A DNA stretch of 23,732 nucleotides, taken from NCBI GenBank assembly GCA_964440345.1, contig CAYTSA010000061.1, positions 1-23,732 on the forward strand, read 5' to 3'. Source of the stretch: CAYTSA01 sp964440345 (GTDB taxonomy: Bacteria > Desulfobacterota > Desulfovibrionia > Desulfovibrionales > Desulfovibrionaceae). Position 1 is the stretch's first letter. The number at the start of each line of letters is the position of its first letter. The position numbers and the translations under genes are program-made. The notes beneath the pieces were generated by a model, which ran no database searches, had not been told where the DNA came from, and was given only the letters and a program-made list of their open reading frames with translations. Below, piece after piece: positions 15,736-23,718 of this stretch.

Positions 15736-17388
15736 ATGCCCGTGGCGCAAGCGCAACAGCCAACACAAGATGCGGTCTATGACGTCAGTGTATTGTGCGT
15801 GGAAGACGAACCTGTCACCATGCACTATTTCACCAAGATAGTCGCCCCTCTTGTGAAAGAACTTTACACAGCCGGCAACGGCCGTGAAGGTGTGTTAGCG
15901 TATGCCAAGCACAAGCCGGACATCGTCATAACTGATATTATGATGCCCAAGATGGATGGCATCTCCATGGCAAAATGCATACAGGAAATGCAACAAGATG
16001 TTCGAATCATCATTGCCACTGCGTTTGAAAACATAGATTTTCTCAAAGAAGCCATAGAGTTGGGCGTCATCTCCTACTTATCCAAGCCACTGGACCATGA
16101 CGCCTTGCTGGACGTGCTCAACCGCACTGCCCGGTCCGTGCTGCACCATAGAGAGCTGGCTGAACAAAAGCGGCTCAACGAAACCATGGTCCAGTCCATG
16201 CCTGTGCCGGCCATACTGTTTGAACGGGCGGACCATTCAGTCGTCACCTACAACGACTCTGCCCGCGCCTTCATGCAAGCCTGGGAAGACTTGCTTCAAT
16301 CGCCCATGTTCAAACACCTGGATCAACCAACAGAAGGACAAAAGGACGTCTTCGACTCCCTGCCGTTGACAAAACCCCTGCGCACTAACAACTACGAAGC
16401 CTACGACCGAATCTGGGACCTTTCTGTGCGCCGGGTGCACAGGACAATGGGTTTGTTCACCGCCGTGGACATTACCTACCGTGTGCACACAGAGCGTGAA
16501 CTACGAAAATCAAAAGAGTTTTCCAGCGCCATTTTGGAAAACTCTTTTGACGGCATAGCCGTGGCAAACCCCAACGGCGCGTTCAAATTCCTCAGTCCCG
16601 GCATGCTCCGCATTTTCGGCTACCCCAGCCCAGAGCCAAAATCCATCCAAGAAACGCTCTCCGCCCTGATCCCTGACAACAACGAGCGCGACGCCATGCT
16701 TGAGTACTGGCGCCACGACACGGCCAAGCCGTCTCCGCCAGAGCGGATTCTCCGGTTTGTGCTGGAAGACGGTTCCATTCGCTGGATGCGGCAGCGCATG
16801 GCGCACATGCCAGACGGCAATCTGGTCATCAACGGCCAAGACATTACCCGGCTCAAAGAAGCCGAGGAACGCGTCAAGCACCTGGCCATGCACGACTCGC
16901 TCACTGACCTGCCAAACCGGCAACTGCTTACGGACCGGCTGGCGCTGGCTGTGTCCCAAGCCAAGCGGCGCTCTTCCATCATTGCCCTGCTCTTCGTTGA
17001 CCTGGATGGTTTTAAAATTATCAACGACACCCTGGGCCACGCCCAGGGTGACGAAGTGCTGCGCGAGGCTGCGGCCCGGCTCAAATCTTCCATCCGGGAC
17101 GCCGACACCGTGGCGCGCATTGGCGGCGACGAATTCGTCATTCTCTGCCCGGATCTGCACGAAAAAGACGAAACCGATATTATTTGCAACCGCATTATAT
17201 CCAGCTTTGCAGAATCAATCCCGACCAACAGCGGGGAATGTTCCCTGGGCGCCAGTATTGGCGTCAGCCTTTTCCCCCGCGACGGCGAGAACCCAGACGC
17301 CCTGCTAAGCCACGCTGACACCGCCATGTACGCCGCCAAACGCAAAGGCGGCAACACCTACCATTTCTACCACTCAGAACTGGGCTAG
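15736..17388 (+). CDS. Response regulator with PAS and GGDEF domains (diguanylate cyclase)
   Basis: A 550-residue protein that probably makes c-di-GMP when phosphorylated. Domains: receiver (about 17-127) with acidic pocket E23-D24, phospho-acceptor D67 in VITDIMMPKMDG, T95 and K117; a PAS-like region (about 151-250); a second PAS with PAC tail (258-376, RFVLEDGSIRWM); and a GGDEF domain (about 384-547). The active-site motif is an intact GGDEF (463-467), and the product-inhibition I-site R454-x-x-D457 lies five residues before it, so feedback inhibition is expected. FVDLDGFKIINDTLGH is canonical. The ATG at 15736 has an AGGA 11 bases upstream. No histidine kinase partner is in the window. 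It follows the EAL-HDOD gene in the same direction, 126 bases apart. Confidence 0.93.
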   Translation: MPVAQAQQPTQDAVYDVSVLCVEDEPVTMHYFTKIVAPLVKELYTAGNGREGVLAYAKHKPDIVITDIMMPKMDGISMAKCIQEMQQDVRIIIATAFENIDFLKEAIELGVISYLSKPLDHDALLDVLNRTARSVLHHRELAEQKRLNETMVQSMPVPAILFERADHSVVTYNDSARAFMQAWEDLLQSPMFKHLDQPTEGQKDVFDSLPLTKPLRTNNYEAYDRIWDLSVRRVHRTMGLFTAVDITYRVHTERELRKSKEFSSAILENSFDGIAVANPNGAFKFLSPGMLRIFGYPSPEPKSIQETLSALIPDNNERDAMLEYWRHDTAKPSPPERILRFVLEDGSIRWMRQRMAHMPDGNLVINGQDITRLKEAEERVKHLAMHDSLTDLPNRQLLTDRLALAVSQAKRRSSIIALLFVDLDGFKIINDTLGHAQGDEVLREAAARLKSSIRDADTVARIGGDEFVILCPDLHEKDETDIICNRIISSFAESIPTNSGECSLGASIGVSLFPRDGENPDALLSHADTAMYAAKRKGGNTYHFYHSELG

Positions 17389-17434
17389 GGTTAGCAGCGT
17401 TCTTCCTCCCAGCCGCAAAGCCCGGCCGCCAAAT

Positions 17435-17463
17435 TTGACCAAGCATGCGAAATCCCGTATGCA
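17435..17463 (+). promoter_or_regulatory. Sigma70 promoter of glnS
   Basis: -35 TTGACC (17435-17440, five of six consensus), 17-base spacer, -10 TATGCA (17458-17463). The predicted start near 17470 leaves a 32-base leader with AAAGGA before the ATG at 17502. Confidence 0.65.
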
Positions 17464-17501
17464 CAGGTGCTGTAGCAGATACTCTCCCAAAGGATGCAAC
17501 A

Positions 17502-19193
17502 ATGACTGAACGCACTGAAAATATAAAAGATATAGCTGCCCCCTCCAACTTTATCCGAGACATCATCGACGAGGACTTGCGCACTGGCAAACGCGACCGC
17601 GTGGGCACGCGCTTTCCTCCTGAACCCAACGGCTATCTTCACATCGGCCACGCCAAGTCCATCTGCCTGAACTTCGGCGTCGCCAGAGACTACCAGGGAA
17701 CCTGCAACCTGCGCTTTGACGACACAAACCCGGCCAAAGAAGAAGACGAATACGTACAAGCCATCAAGGAAGACGTGCGCTGGCTGGGCTTTGCGTGGGA
17801 CGAACTGCGCTTCGCCTCCGACTATTTCGACCAGCTCTACGAGTGGGCGGAACAGCTCATCCAGATGGGTCTTGCCTATGTGGACGATCTGTCGCCAGAG
17901 GAAATTCGCGAGTACCGCGGCACGCTCAAAGAACCGGGGAGGAACAGCCCCTACCGCGACCGGCCTGCGGAGGAGAACCTGGACCTTTTCCGCCGCATGC
18001 GGGCCGGCGAATTCGAGGAAGGAGCCCGGGTGTTGCGGGCCAAGATAGACATGGCCTCGCCCAACGTCACCTTGCGCGACCCCACCATCTACCGCATCAA
18101 AAAAGCCTCGCACCACCGCACTGGCGACAAGTGGGTCATCTACCCTATGTACGACTACACCCACTGCCTCTCAGACTCCATTGAAGGCGTCACGCATTCC
18201 TTGTGCTCCTTGGAGTTCAAGAACAACCGGCCGCTCTACGACTGGTTCATTAAAAAGCTGGGCGTCTTTGCCCCGCAGCAGATCGAGTTCGCCCGGCTGA
18301 ACCTGAGCTACACTGTGCTTTCCAAGCGCCGGCTCATTCAACTGGTGCAGGAAGGCCACGTGGACGGCTGGGACGACCCCCGCATGCCCACCATCAGCGG
18401 CGTGCGCCGGCGCGGGTTCACTCCCGCATCCATCCGCAACTTTTGCGACAAGATCGGCGTGGCAAAAGCCGACTCTCTGGTGGACTACACCCTGCTGGAG
18501 CACTCCTTGCGCGAGGACCTGAACGAAAACGGCCCGCGCATGATGGCTGTGGTCAACCCGGTCAAGCTAGTCATCGACAACTACCCGGATGATCAGACAG
18601 AAGAGTTCGATTTCCCCTATCACCCAGAGCACAAGCACATGGGTTCCCGCAAGTTGCCTTTTTCCAAGGAACTCTATGTAGAGGCTGACGACTACCGGGA
18701 CGAAGCCCCTCGTAAATGGTTTCGGCTGGCGCCAGGCAAGGAAGTCCGGCTGCGTTACGCCTACTACGTCACCTGCACCCACGCCGAGCGCGACGACGAG
18801 GGCAATCTGACGGAAATTCACTGCACGTACGACCCTGAAACCCGAGGCGGATGGTCCAAGGACGGACGCAAGGTCAAAGGCACGCTGCACTGGGTCAGCG
18901 CCAAACACGCCATTGACGCAGAAATACGGCTCTACGACTACCTCTTCACCCGGCCCAACCCCCTGGGAGAAGAGGACTTTAAAGCCTGCATCAACCCGGA
19001 CTCGCTAAAAACCGCCACAGGAAAAGTGGAGCCCGGCCTGGCGGACGTAGAACCCGGCGCCCACATGCAGTTCGAGCGCATCGGCTATTTTTGCGCAGAC
19101 CTCAAGGACCATTCGCCCCAGAAGCCGGTCTTCAACCGGACCACCACGCTGCGCGACACCTGGGCGAAAATGGAACAAAAGCAGGAGAAATAG
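17502..19193 (+). CDS. glnS: Glutaminyl-tRNA synthetase
   Basis: Class I aminoacyl-tRNA synthetase that charges tRNA-Gln directly; 563 residues, close to the E. coli enzyme. The HIGH motif (47-50) lies in FPPEPNGYLHIGHAKS, and the KMSKS loop is VLSKRRL (272-278). Other conserved stretches are LRFDDTNP (70-77), YPMYDYTHC (214-222), GWDDPRMPTISG and the C-terminal anticodon-binding beta barrels (EVRLRYAYYV, VKGTLHWVSAKHA, KPVFNRTTTLRDTWAKM). The ATG at 17502 is chosen over an upstream ATG at 17445 because it has AAAGGA and matches the family start; the upstream one overlaps the promoter. The gene is single. Its TAG stop coincides with the start of repeat module 2, copy B. Confidence 0.97.
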   Translation: MTERTENIKDIAAPSNFIRDIIDEDLRTGKRDRVGTRFPPEPNGYLHIGHAKSICLNFGVARDYQGTCNLRFDDTNPAKEEDEYVQAIKEDVRWLGFAWDELRFASDYFDQLYEWAEQLIQMGLAYVDDLSPEEIREYRGTLKEPGRNSPYRDRPAEENLDLFRRMRAGEFEEGARVLRAKIDMASPNVTLRDPTIYRIKKASHHRTGDKWVIYPMYDYTHCLSDSIEGVTHSLCSLEFKNNRPLYDWFIKKLGVFAPQQIEFARLNLSYTVLSKRRLIQLVQEGHVDGWDDPRMPTISGVRRRGFTPASIRNFCDKIGVAKADSLVDYTLLEHSLREDLNENGPRMMAVVNPVKLVIDNYPDDQTEEFDFPYHPEHKHMGSRKLPFSKELYVEADDYRDEAPRKWFRLAPGKEVRLRYAYYVTCTHAERDDEGNLTEIHCTYDPETRGGWSKDGRKVKGTLHWVSAKHAIDAEIRLYDYLFTRPNPLGEEDFKACINPDSLKTATGKVEPGLADVEPGAHMQFERIGYFCADLKDHSPQKPVFNRTTTLRDTWAKMEQKQEK

Positions 19194-19259
19194 CGAATTT
19201 TCGCGTTGAGTCAATGCTCGTTCCTGAAACCATTTACAATTGTTTCAGGAAAATGCTCT
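19191..19259 (+). repeat. Dispersed repeat module 2, copy B (after glnS)
   Basis: Starting at the glnS TAG, this segment matches the reverse complement of 22105-22174 with one small indel and scattered substitutions. The shared start is TAGCG(A/C)ATTTTCGCGTTGAG, and both end in AATGCTCT. It contains a 10-bp hairpin, TTCCTGAAAC (19221-19230) with GTTTCAGGAA (19242-19251). It runs straight into module 1 copy B, which overlaps it by 9 bases. Confidence 0.8.
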
Positions 19260-19353
19260 GCAAGGATTTGCTTGCAAATCATTGCCGTGAAATGCTTGTA
19301 GACGGGCTTTGCCCGTCGTAATGCAAGCATTTCAATCGTTAAATGCTATAATG
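19251..19353 (-). repeat. Dispersed repeat module 1, copy B
   Basis: Inverted partner of 13086-13188: 99 of 103 positions identical, no gaps. The hairpin GACGGGC TTT GCCCGTC sits at 19301-19317, inside a perfect 10-bp outer palindrome GAAATGCTTG (19289-19298) with CAAGCATTTC (19324-19333). It lies in the gap between the convergent genes glnS and the ClpV-like gene, where a double-stranded hairpin could help end transcription, although no T-run is present. Confidence 0.9.
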
Positions 19354-19387
19354 AACAGTGCAGCTGGCCCGAGCAGGCTGCTGGCGG

Positions 19388-22027
19388 CTACTCCTGTGAC
19401 TCCAGCAGCATGAAATCCCCGTCGTCAGCGACGTCAAGCCGTACAAAGCCTGCGTCCTGCTCCAGGCTTAGCCTGCGCAGCACCTCTTCAGACACCCGGG
19501 GCAGTACTGCGGTATGGAGCACATGAGCCACCGCCCGGGCGCCCATATCCCATTTTGCAGCCAACTCCGCCACCCGGCGGGGAACAGCCCGGGTAAAGGA
19601 AAACCTGGCGTGGTGTTCTGCCAGCGCTTGTCCCGCCAGACGCTGCAAACTACGCTCGGCAATGCCCGTCAACGCGTCCATATGCAAAGGCAATAAGGGT
19701 GAAATGGTCAGGTGAGAGAGAAACGAAGCCCGGAAATGTTCGTCCAGAGCTGGCTTCACCGCAGCCACCAGCAGTTCTGTAGACAGGGGGGCGTGGGCGG
19801 CTGAACCTTCTGGGGAGGCTGGTCCGCCGTTCTCCAACGCAGCCAGCAACTCCTCCACGCCCAGGGTCGTTGTGAGAAAGATGATAGTATTGCTAAAATC
19901 AACGACCCGGCCCTCGCCGTCGGCCATCACGCCGCGGTCCAGCACCTGAGAAAAAAGCGTCAATACTTCTGGATGGCACTTTTCAGCTCCGTCCAGCAAG
20001 ATCACTGAATACGGCCGCTGCCGCACAGTTTCTGTGAGCACGCCCCCCTCGCCGTAGCCCAGATACCCCGGGGGCGAGCCTATAAGCCGGCTCACAGTGT
20101 GGCGCTCCTGAAACTCGCTCATGTTCAGCGCCAGGCAGGCGTTTTCATCCCCAAACAAAACGTCTGACACAGCCAGGGCCGTTTCCGTTTTGCCCACGCC
20201 GCTGGGGCCGGTGAGCAAAAACGCGCCCAGAGGCAACCGCGGGTCCCGCAAGCCGGATTTGGCGGCCCGTATCCGCCTGGCTATGGTCTGCAGCGTCGCG
20301 GGCTGGCCCAAAATGCGTTCGCCAAGCAATTCTTCCATGCGCAACACAGCCACGGCCTCGTCCCGCAACACCTTGCCCAGCGGCACGCCGGTCCAGTCTG
20401 AAACCACCCTGGCTATGGCGTCCGGGTCCACTTCGTACTGTATGAGCGGTTTGCCAGCCTGGGCCAGCGCAAGGCCCTGCAAGGCGGTTTCCACCTGTTT
20501 CGCCAACTCGTGAGGGGAAGCCCCCATCTCCGTGCCGGACCTTGCCTGCGCCAACCGCTTTCGGGCTGCAAACAGGTTATCTACGGCCAGCCGCTCCTGC
20601 CGCCATTTGTTCTCTAGCGATAATATTCCATCCAGCATGGACCGCAGCTTGACCCGCGCTTCTTCCAAGGCGTGGACGTCCACGGGCAGGCCGTTGTCCC
20701 GGTCCCGGTCCAGGGCCTCCACCCAACGGTGCAGGTCGCCCATGGCCCGCTCCATGTCCTCCAAAGCCGGCGGTTTGCAGCTAAGGCTCACTTTCACCCG
20801 CGCGGCTGCAGTATCGAGCAGGTCCACCGCCTTGTCTGGCAGTTGCCGGCCGCTGATATAGCGGTCAGCCAGCTCAGCTGCAGCCTGGGCCGCATCATCA
20901 CGGATGGTCACCACGTGGGACTCCTCGTAGCGCAGCTTCAAACCGCGCAGAATAAGGGAGGTGGAGGCCACTGAAGGCTCTTCCAATTTTACAGGCTGGA
21001 AGCGCCGGGAAAGAGCCGCGTCGCGCTCAAAGTAGCGTTTGTACTCAGACCACGTGGTTGCAGCGATGGTCCGCAGTTCGCCTCTGGCCAACAAGGGTTT
21101 GAGCAAATTGGCCGCGTCCTGGCCGCCGACGCGCCCGCCTGCGCCGATGAGCGTGTGCGCTTCATCAATAAACAGAATAATGGATTTGTCCGATTCCTGT
21201 ATTTCGCTGATGACCTTCTTCAACCGGTTCTCAAACTCGCCCTTGACGCCGGCCCCGGCTTCCAGCAAGCCCAAGTCCAGACCAAGCAGCGAAACTCCGC
21301 GCAGTATGTCAGGCGCCTCGCCAGAGGCTATGCGCAGGGCCAGCCCCTCCACCATGGCCGTCTTGCCAACGCCAGCGTCGCCCACGATAATAGGGTTGTT
21401 TTTCCTGCGCCGGGAAAGAATATCTATAATCTGCCTCAGTTCCCTTTCTCTGCCGAAAATGGGGTCCATGTCGCCAGCCCGGGCGCGGGCAGTGTAATCG
21501 ATACAATAATGGGCCAAGCTGGAGACCGCCTCCCCCTCTTCGCCGGATGCGGACTCCTGGGAAGCCGCCACTATGTCAGCGAAACGGCTCATTAGCCCGT
21601 CCCGGCTCACCGGCCGCAAGCTGTCCATCCAGGAAACTGTCAATGGGATGGTCTGCCCGGAAAGCGCCGCCAGCAACAACGCGCCAGACCGGATGTCCTT
21701 TTTCCCCAGATCAATGGAACTGAGCAGCCAAGCCTCTTGCACCAGCTCCGCCAACAATGGAGACATGGAAGGCCGGCCAGCGTTGCCGGACTTGAACTCC
21801 TCCATGGCGGCCTCCAGCTCCGCCACAAAGCGGCCCGGGTCCTGGCCGTAATGTTTCAGGATGAGGGCGATGTCCGCGTCAGGGGCCTCTGCGCACCGGG
21901 CCAAAAGATGCTCAGGAGAGACGACGTAGTGGCCCATGTCCTGACTCATGGATGAAGCGCGCTGAAACTTCTCCATTAAAAATGGGTTAAGCCTTTCCAG
22001 CAAGGCTTTCAAATCGACCTTTAGCAT
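19388..22027 (-). CDS. ClpV/TssH-like AAA+ protein with degenerate second ATPase domain
   Basis: An 879-residue double-AAA+ protein closest to ClpV, the ATPase that recycles the type VI secretion sheath. N-domain 1-150 (VDLKALLERLNPFLMEKFQ, VSPEHLLARC). NBD1 is intact: Walker A GDAGVGKT (216-223), Walker B FIDEA (D288, E289), arginines R341 and R342. M-domain coiled coil about 415-520. NBD2 has Walker A GPSGVGKT (607-614) and pore loop GSPPGYLGYGEGG (650-662), but Walker B reads LLDGAEKCH (G680 replaces the glutamate), sensor 1 reads FLTTTLG in place of TSN, and the arginine-finger segment is FLSHLT. Sensor 2 GAR (829-831) remains. No other type VI genes are in the window. A run of C and no ribosome-binding site precede the ATG. 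Confidence 0.85.
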   Translation of the reverse strand: MLKVDLKALLERLNPFLMEKFQRASSMSQDMGHYVVSPEHLLARCAEAPDADIALILKHYGQDPGRFVAELEAAMEEFKSGNAGRPSMSPLLAELVQEAWLLSSIDLGKKDIRSGALLLAALSGQTIPLTVSWMDSLRPVSRDGLMSRFADIVAASQESASGEEGEAVSSLAHYCIDYTARARAGDMDPIFGRERELRQIIDILSRRRKNNPIIVGDAGVGKTAMVEGLALRIASGEAPDILRGVSLLGLDLGLLEAGAGVKGEFENRLKKVISEIQESDKSIILFIDEAHTLIGAGGRVGGQDAANLLKPLLARGELRTIAATTWSEYKRYFERDAALSRRFQPVKLEEPSVASTSLILRGLKLRYEESHVVTIRDDAAQAAAELADRYISGRQLPDKAVDLLDTAAARVKVSLSCKPPALEDMERAMGDLHRWVEALDRDRDNGLPVDVHALEEARVKLRSMLDGILSLENKWRQERLAVDNLFAARKRLAQARSGTEMGASPHELAKQVETALQGLALAQAGKPLIQYEVDPDAIARVVSDWTGVPLGKVLRDEAVAVLRMEELLGERILGQPATLQTIARRIRAAKSGLRDPRLPLGAFLLTGPSGVGKTETALAVSDVLFGDENACLALNMSEFQERHTVSRLIGSPPGYLGYGEGGVLTETVRQRPYSVILLDGAEKCHPEVLTLFSQVLDRGVMADGEGRVVDFSNTIIFLTTTLGVEELLAALENGGPASPEGSAAHAPLSTELLVAAVKPALDEHFRASFLSHLTISPLLPLHMDALTGIAERSLQRLAGQALAEHHARFSFTRAVPRRVAELAAKWDMGARAVAHVLHTAVLPRVSEEVLRRLSLEQDAGFVRLDVADDGDFMLLESQE

Positions 22028-22104
22028 GGGGGGACACTACACCAGATTGAAGCAAAATACAGCCTCAAGCATGTGGCAAAACGCCGTGACGCCGAATTTT
22101 CTTT

Positions 22105-22174
22105 AGAGCATTCTCCTGAAGCAATTGCCCATTGCCTTCAGGAGCAAGCGTTGTCTCAACGCGAAAATGCGCTA
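22105..22174 (-). repeat. Dispersed repeat module 2, copy C (after the glycosyltransferase-like gene)
   Basis: Read on the minus strand, it begins at the TAG stop of the glycosyltransferase-like gene and matches 19191-19259 nearly throughout, ending in AATGCTCT. It holds a 9-bp hairpin, CTCCTGAAG (22114-22122) with CTTCAGGAG (22136-22144). No T-run follows. Module 1 is not attached at this copy. Confidence 0.8.
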
Positions 22175-23578
22175 AGATTCACGCAGCTGCAAACGTTCTT
22201 GCGCCTTCAGGGCCATCCTGCTCACGCCTGTTCCAGCAAAAACCGCCGCAACAGGAATCAAGGGCGCTCGAAACCGCTCCACGGACTGGGGCCCGCTGGA
22301 CACCAACACCACGTAGCCCGCCATAAGCAACGCAAGTATTGTAAAGGGCGCTGGACGCCGTACGGCCCAAACTGTCCCTGCAATAGCCAGCGACCAGAAC
22401 GGTGCGAGCCAAGCCAAACCCAGGGCAAGAAACAACACCAGCGCCCTGTCTTCGCGCCAGGCGTAAGCAGCGAATTCTCGTAGCGGCATACTGACAAATT
22501 TATAGATTATGCCGCTCTCTGACTGGCGCAAGCCGAATAGTGTCGCCAAATGGCCTGTGGCCGGCTGGAAAAACATGACCAGAGCGCCCCGCAGCCACAC
22601 CTTGCCCGCTTCTACCGGGCGGGAAAGGATGACGTGTACAGCGTGTCGACGCATGTAGTCATGCAGTTCTGCAGGCTGAATTTCCAACGCTTTTTGTTCA
22701 TACTCCTGGCGCACGTCTGCCCAACTCCGGCCCTGGACCCGGGCCTCTATGGACGCTGCGATGTATTCGTACAGATTAGTTTCCTGCACGCTGGCAAAAC
22801 CTGGATATCCGGCCGCCGCCTCATTGCGGTGCATCCACCCCCCTACGCCCACAACGTACAGGACAGCGCCAAGCGCCAGTCCCGCCAACATGCGTTTTCG
22901 GCCTAGCCGCAACCCATAGAGCATGAGCACTGGAATCAAGATGACTGGCAAATACAGTGCCAGAGGCCGGATGAACGTTGCACACAGCAAGGCCGCCATG
23001 CCAGCAAATGCGCAGGTCGGCGAATTCCGCTCCACGCTGGACGCCAGCAGAACAAGCACCAGAAAAAACACGGCGGCAAAGACTATTTCCGTCAGCACTG
23101 TCGCACTAAACAGCACCAGAACCGGACATGTGAGCACAGCGCAACAGGCTGTAGACGACGCCAATCGCTCCTGGGCCGGGCCAGCGCGGAGGTTGGCCTG
23201 CTGCGCCATGCGCCTGGCAACCGCCCCGGCGCCCAAGGCCATGGCCAGAACCAATGCGTGTTGCGCCGCACACACGGGCCACAGCGACGGCCCGAACACC
23301 GCATACAGCGCCGCCAGAAAGACGCTGTAACCCGGCGTTCGGAAAATCTCAGGCTCGCCGGCTGCGTTGGTAAACCCCTCGCCCTGCAGCATGGAAATAG
23401 CAGGCTGCATGTAGCTTGGGGAATCCGGCGCCACGGCAAAGTCTCTGTGTTCACTCACGATGTACGCCGTCAACGCCAGCGCAACAGCGGCCCACAGACA
23501 CAGGCACGCCCAACAGGGCGCACCTCTCCGAACATGTGACGGTCTGTGCGTATGCGGCGCTGCTGTGTGGTCGGCCAT
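22172..23578 (-). CDS. Polytopic membrane glycosyltransferase-like protein (GT-C/PMT type)
   Basis: A 468-residue integral membrane protein with about ten hydrophobic spans, starting at residues 23-41 after a short basic, histidine-rich tail. The first outer loop carries PDSPSYMQPAISMLQGEGFTN (D52, Y56), and FRTPGYSVFLAALY follows. This is the general layout of ArnT/PMT_2-like GT-C enzymes that take sugars from lipid-linked donors, although the usual DE pair is DS here. A second hydrophilic loop (about 255-320) is followed by more spans and a C-terminal VERFRAPLIPVAAVFAG, typical of such proteins. Substrate unknown. No ribosome-binding site is obvious before the ATG at 23578. It lies upstream of the ClpV-like gene in the same direction, separated by 144 bases containing repeat copy C. 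Confidence 0.7.
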   Translation of the reverse strand: MADHTAAPHTHRPSHVRRGAPCWACLCLWAAVALALTAYIVSEHRDFAVAPDSPSYMQPAISMLQGEGFTNAAGEPEIFRTPGYSVFLAALYAVFGPSLWPVCAAQHALVLAMALGAGAVARRMAQQANLRAGPAQERLASSTACCAVLTCPVLVLFSATVLTEIVFAAVFFLVLVLLASSVERNSPTCAFAGMAALLCATFIRPLALYLPVILIPVLMLYGLRLGRKRMLAGLALGAVLYVVGVGGWMHRNEAAAGYPGFASVQETNLYEYIAASIEARVQGRSWADVRQEYEQKALEIQPAELHDYMRRHAVHVILSRPVEAGKVWLRGALVMFFQPATGHLATLFGLRQSESGIIYKFVSMPLREFAAYAWREDRALVLFLALGLAWLAPFWSLAIAGTVWAVRRPAPFTILALLMAGYVVLVSSGPQSVERFRAPLIPVAAVFAGTGVSRMALKAQERLQLRES

Positions 23579-23621
23579 GACAGGGAGACACTAATCCAAG
23601 GAGGCACAGCAGGCAAATGGC

Positions 23622-23649
23622 AAGCCTGCCCGGCGCGTGCAGGCTTTTT
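23622..23649 (+). terminator. Intrinsic terminator-like hairpin near the right edge
   Basis: AAGCCTGC (23622-23629) pairs with GCAGGCTT (23639-23646) around a 9-base loop, followed on the plus strand by TTTTTC. No plus-strand gene is seen just before it, so it may end a short RNA or antisense transcript; on the minus strand it lies in the leader of the glycosyltransferase-like gene. Confidence 0.55.
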
Positions 23650-23718
23650 CTACACGCTGCGCACGAAGTATCCGTTCCCCGTAATCCACCGCCTAAAAAA
23701 TGAAAAAACCTCGTTGTG

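Noticed and set aside
23612..23704. 28-codon plus-strand frame starting ATGGCAAGCCTGCCC after an AAGGAGG
   Set aside because: It runs through the terminator hairpin at 23622-23649 and its peptide has no features of a real protein.
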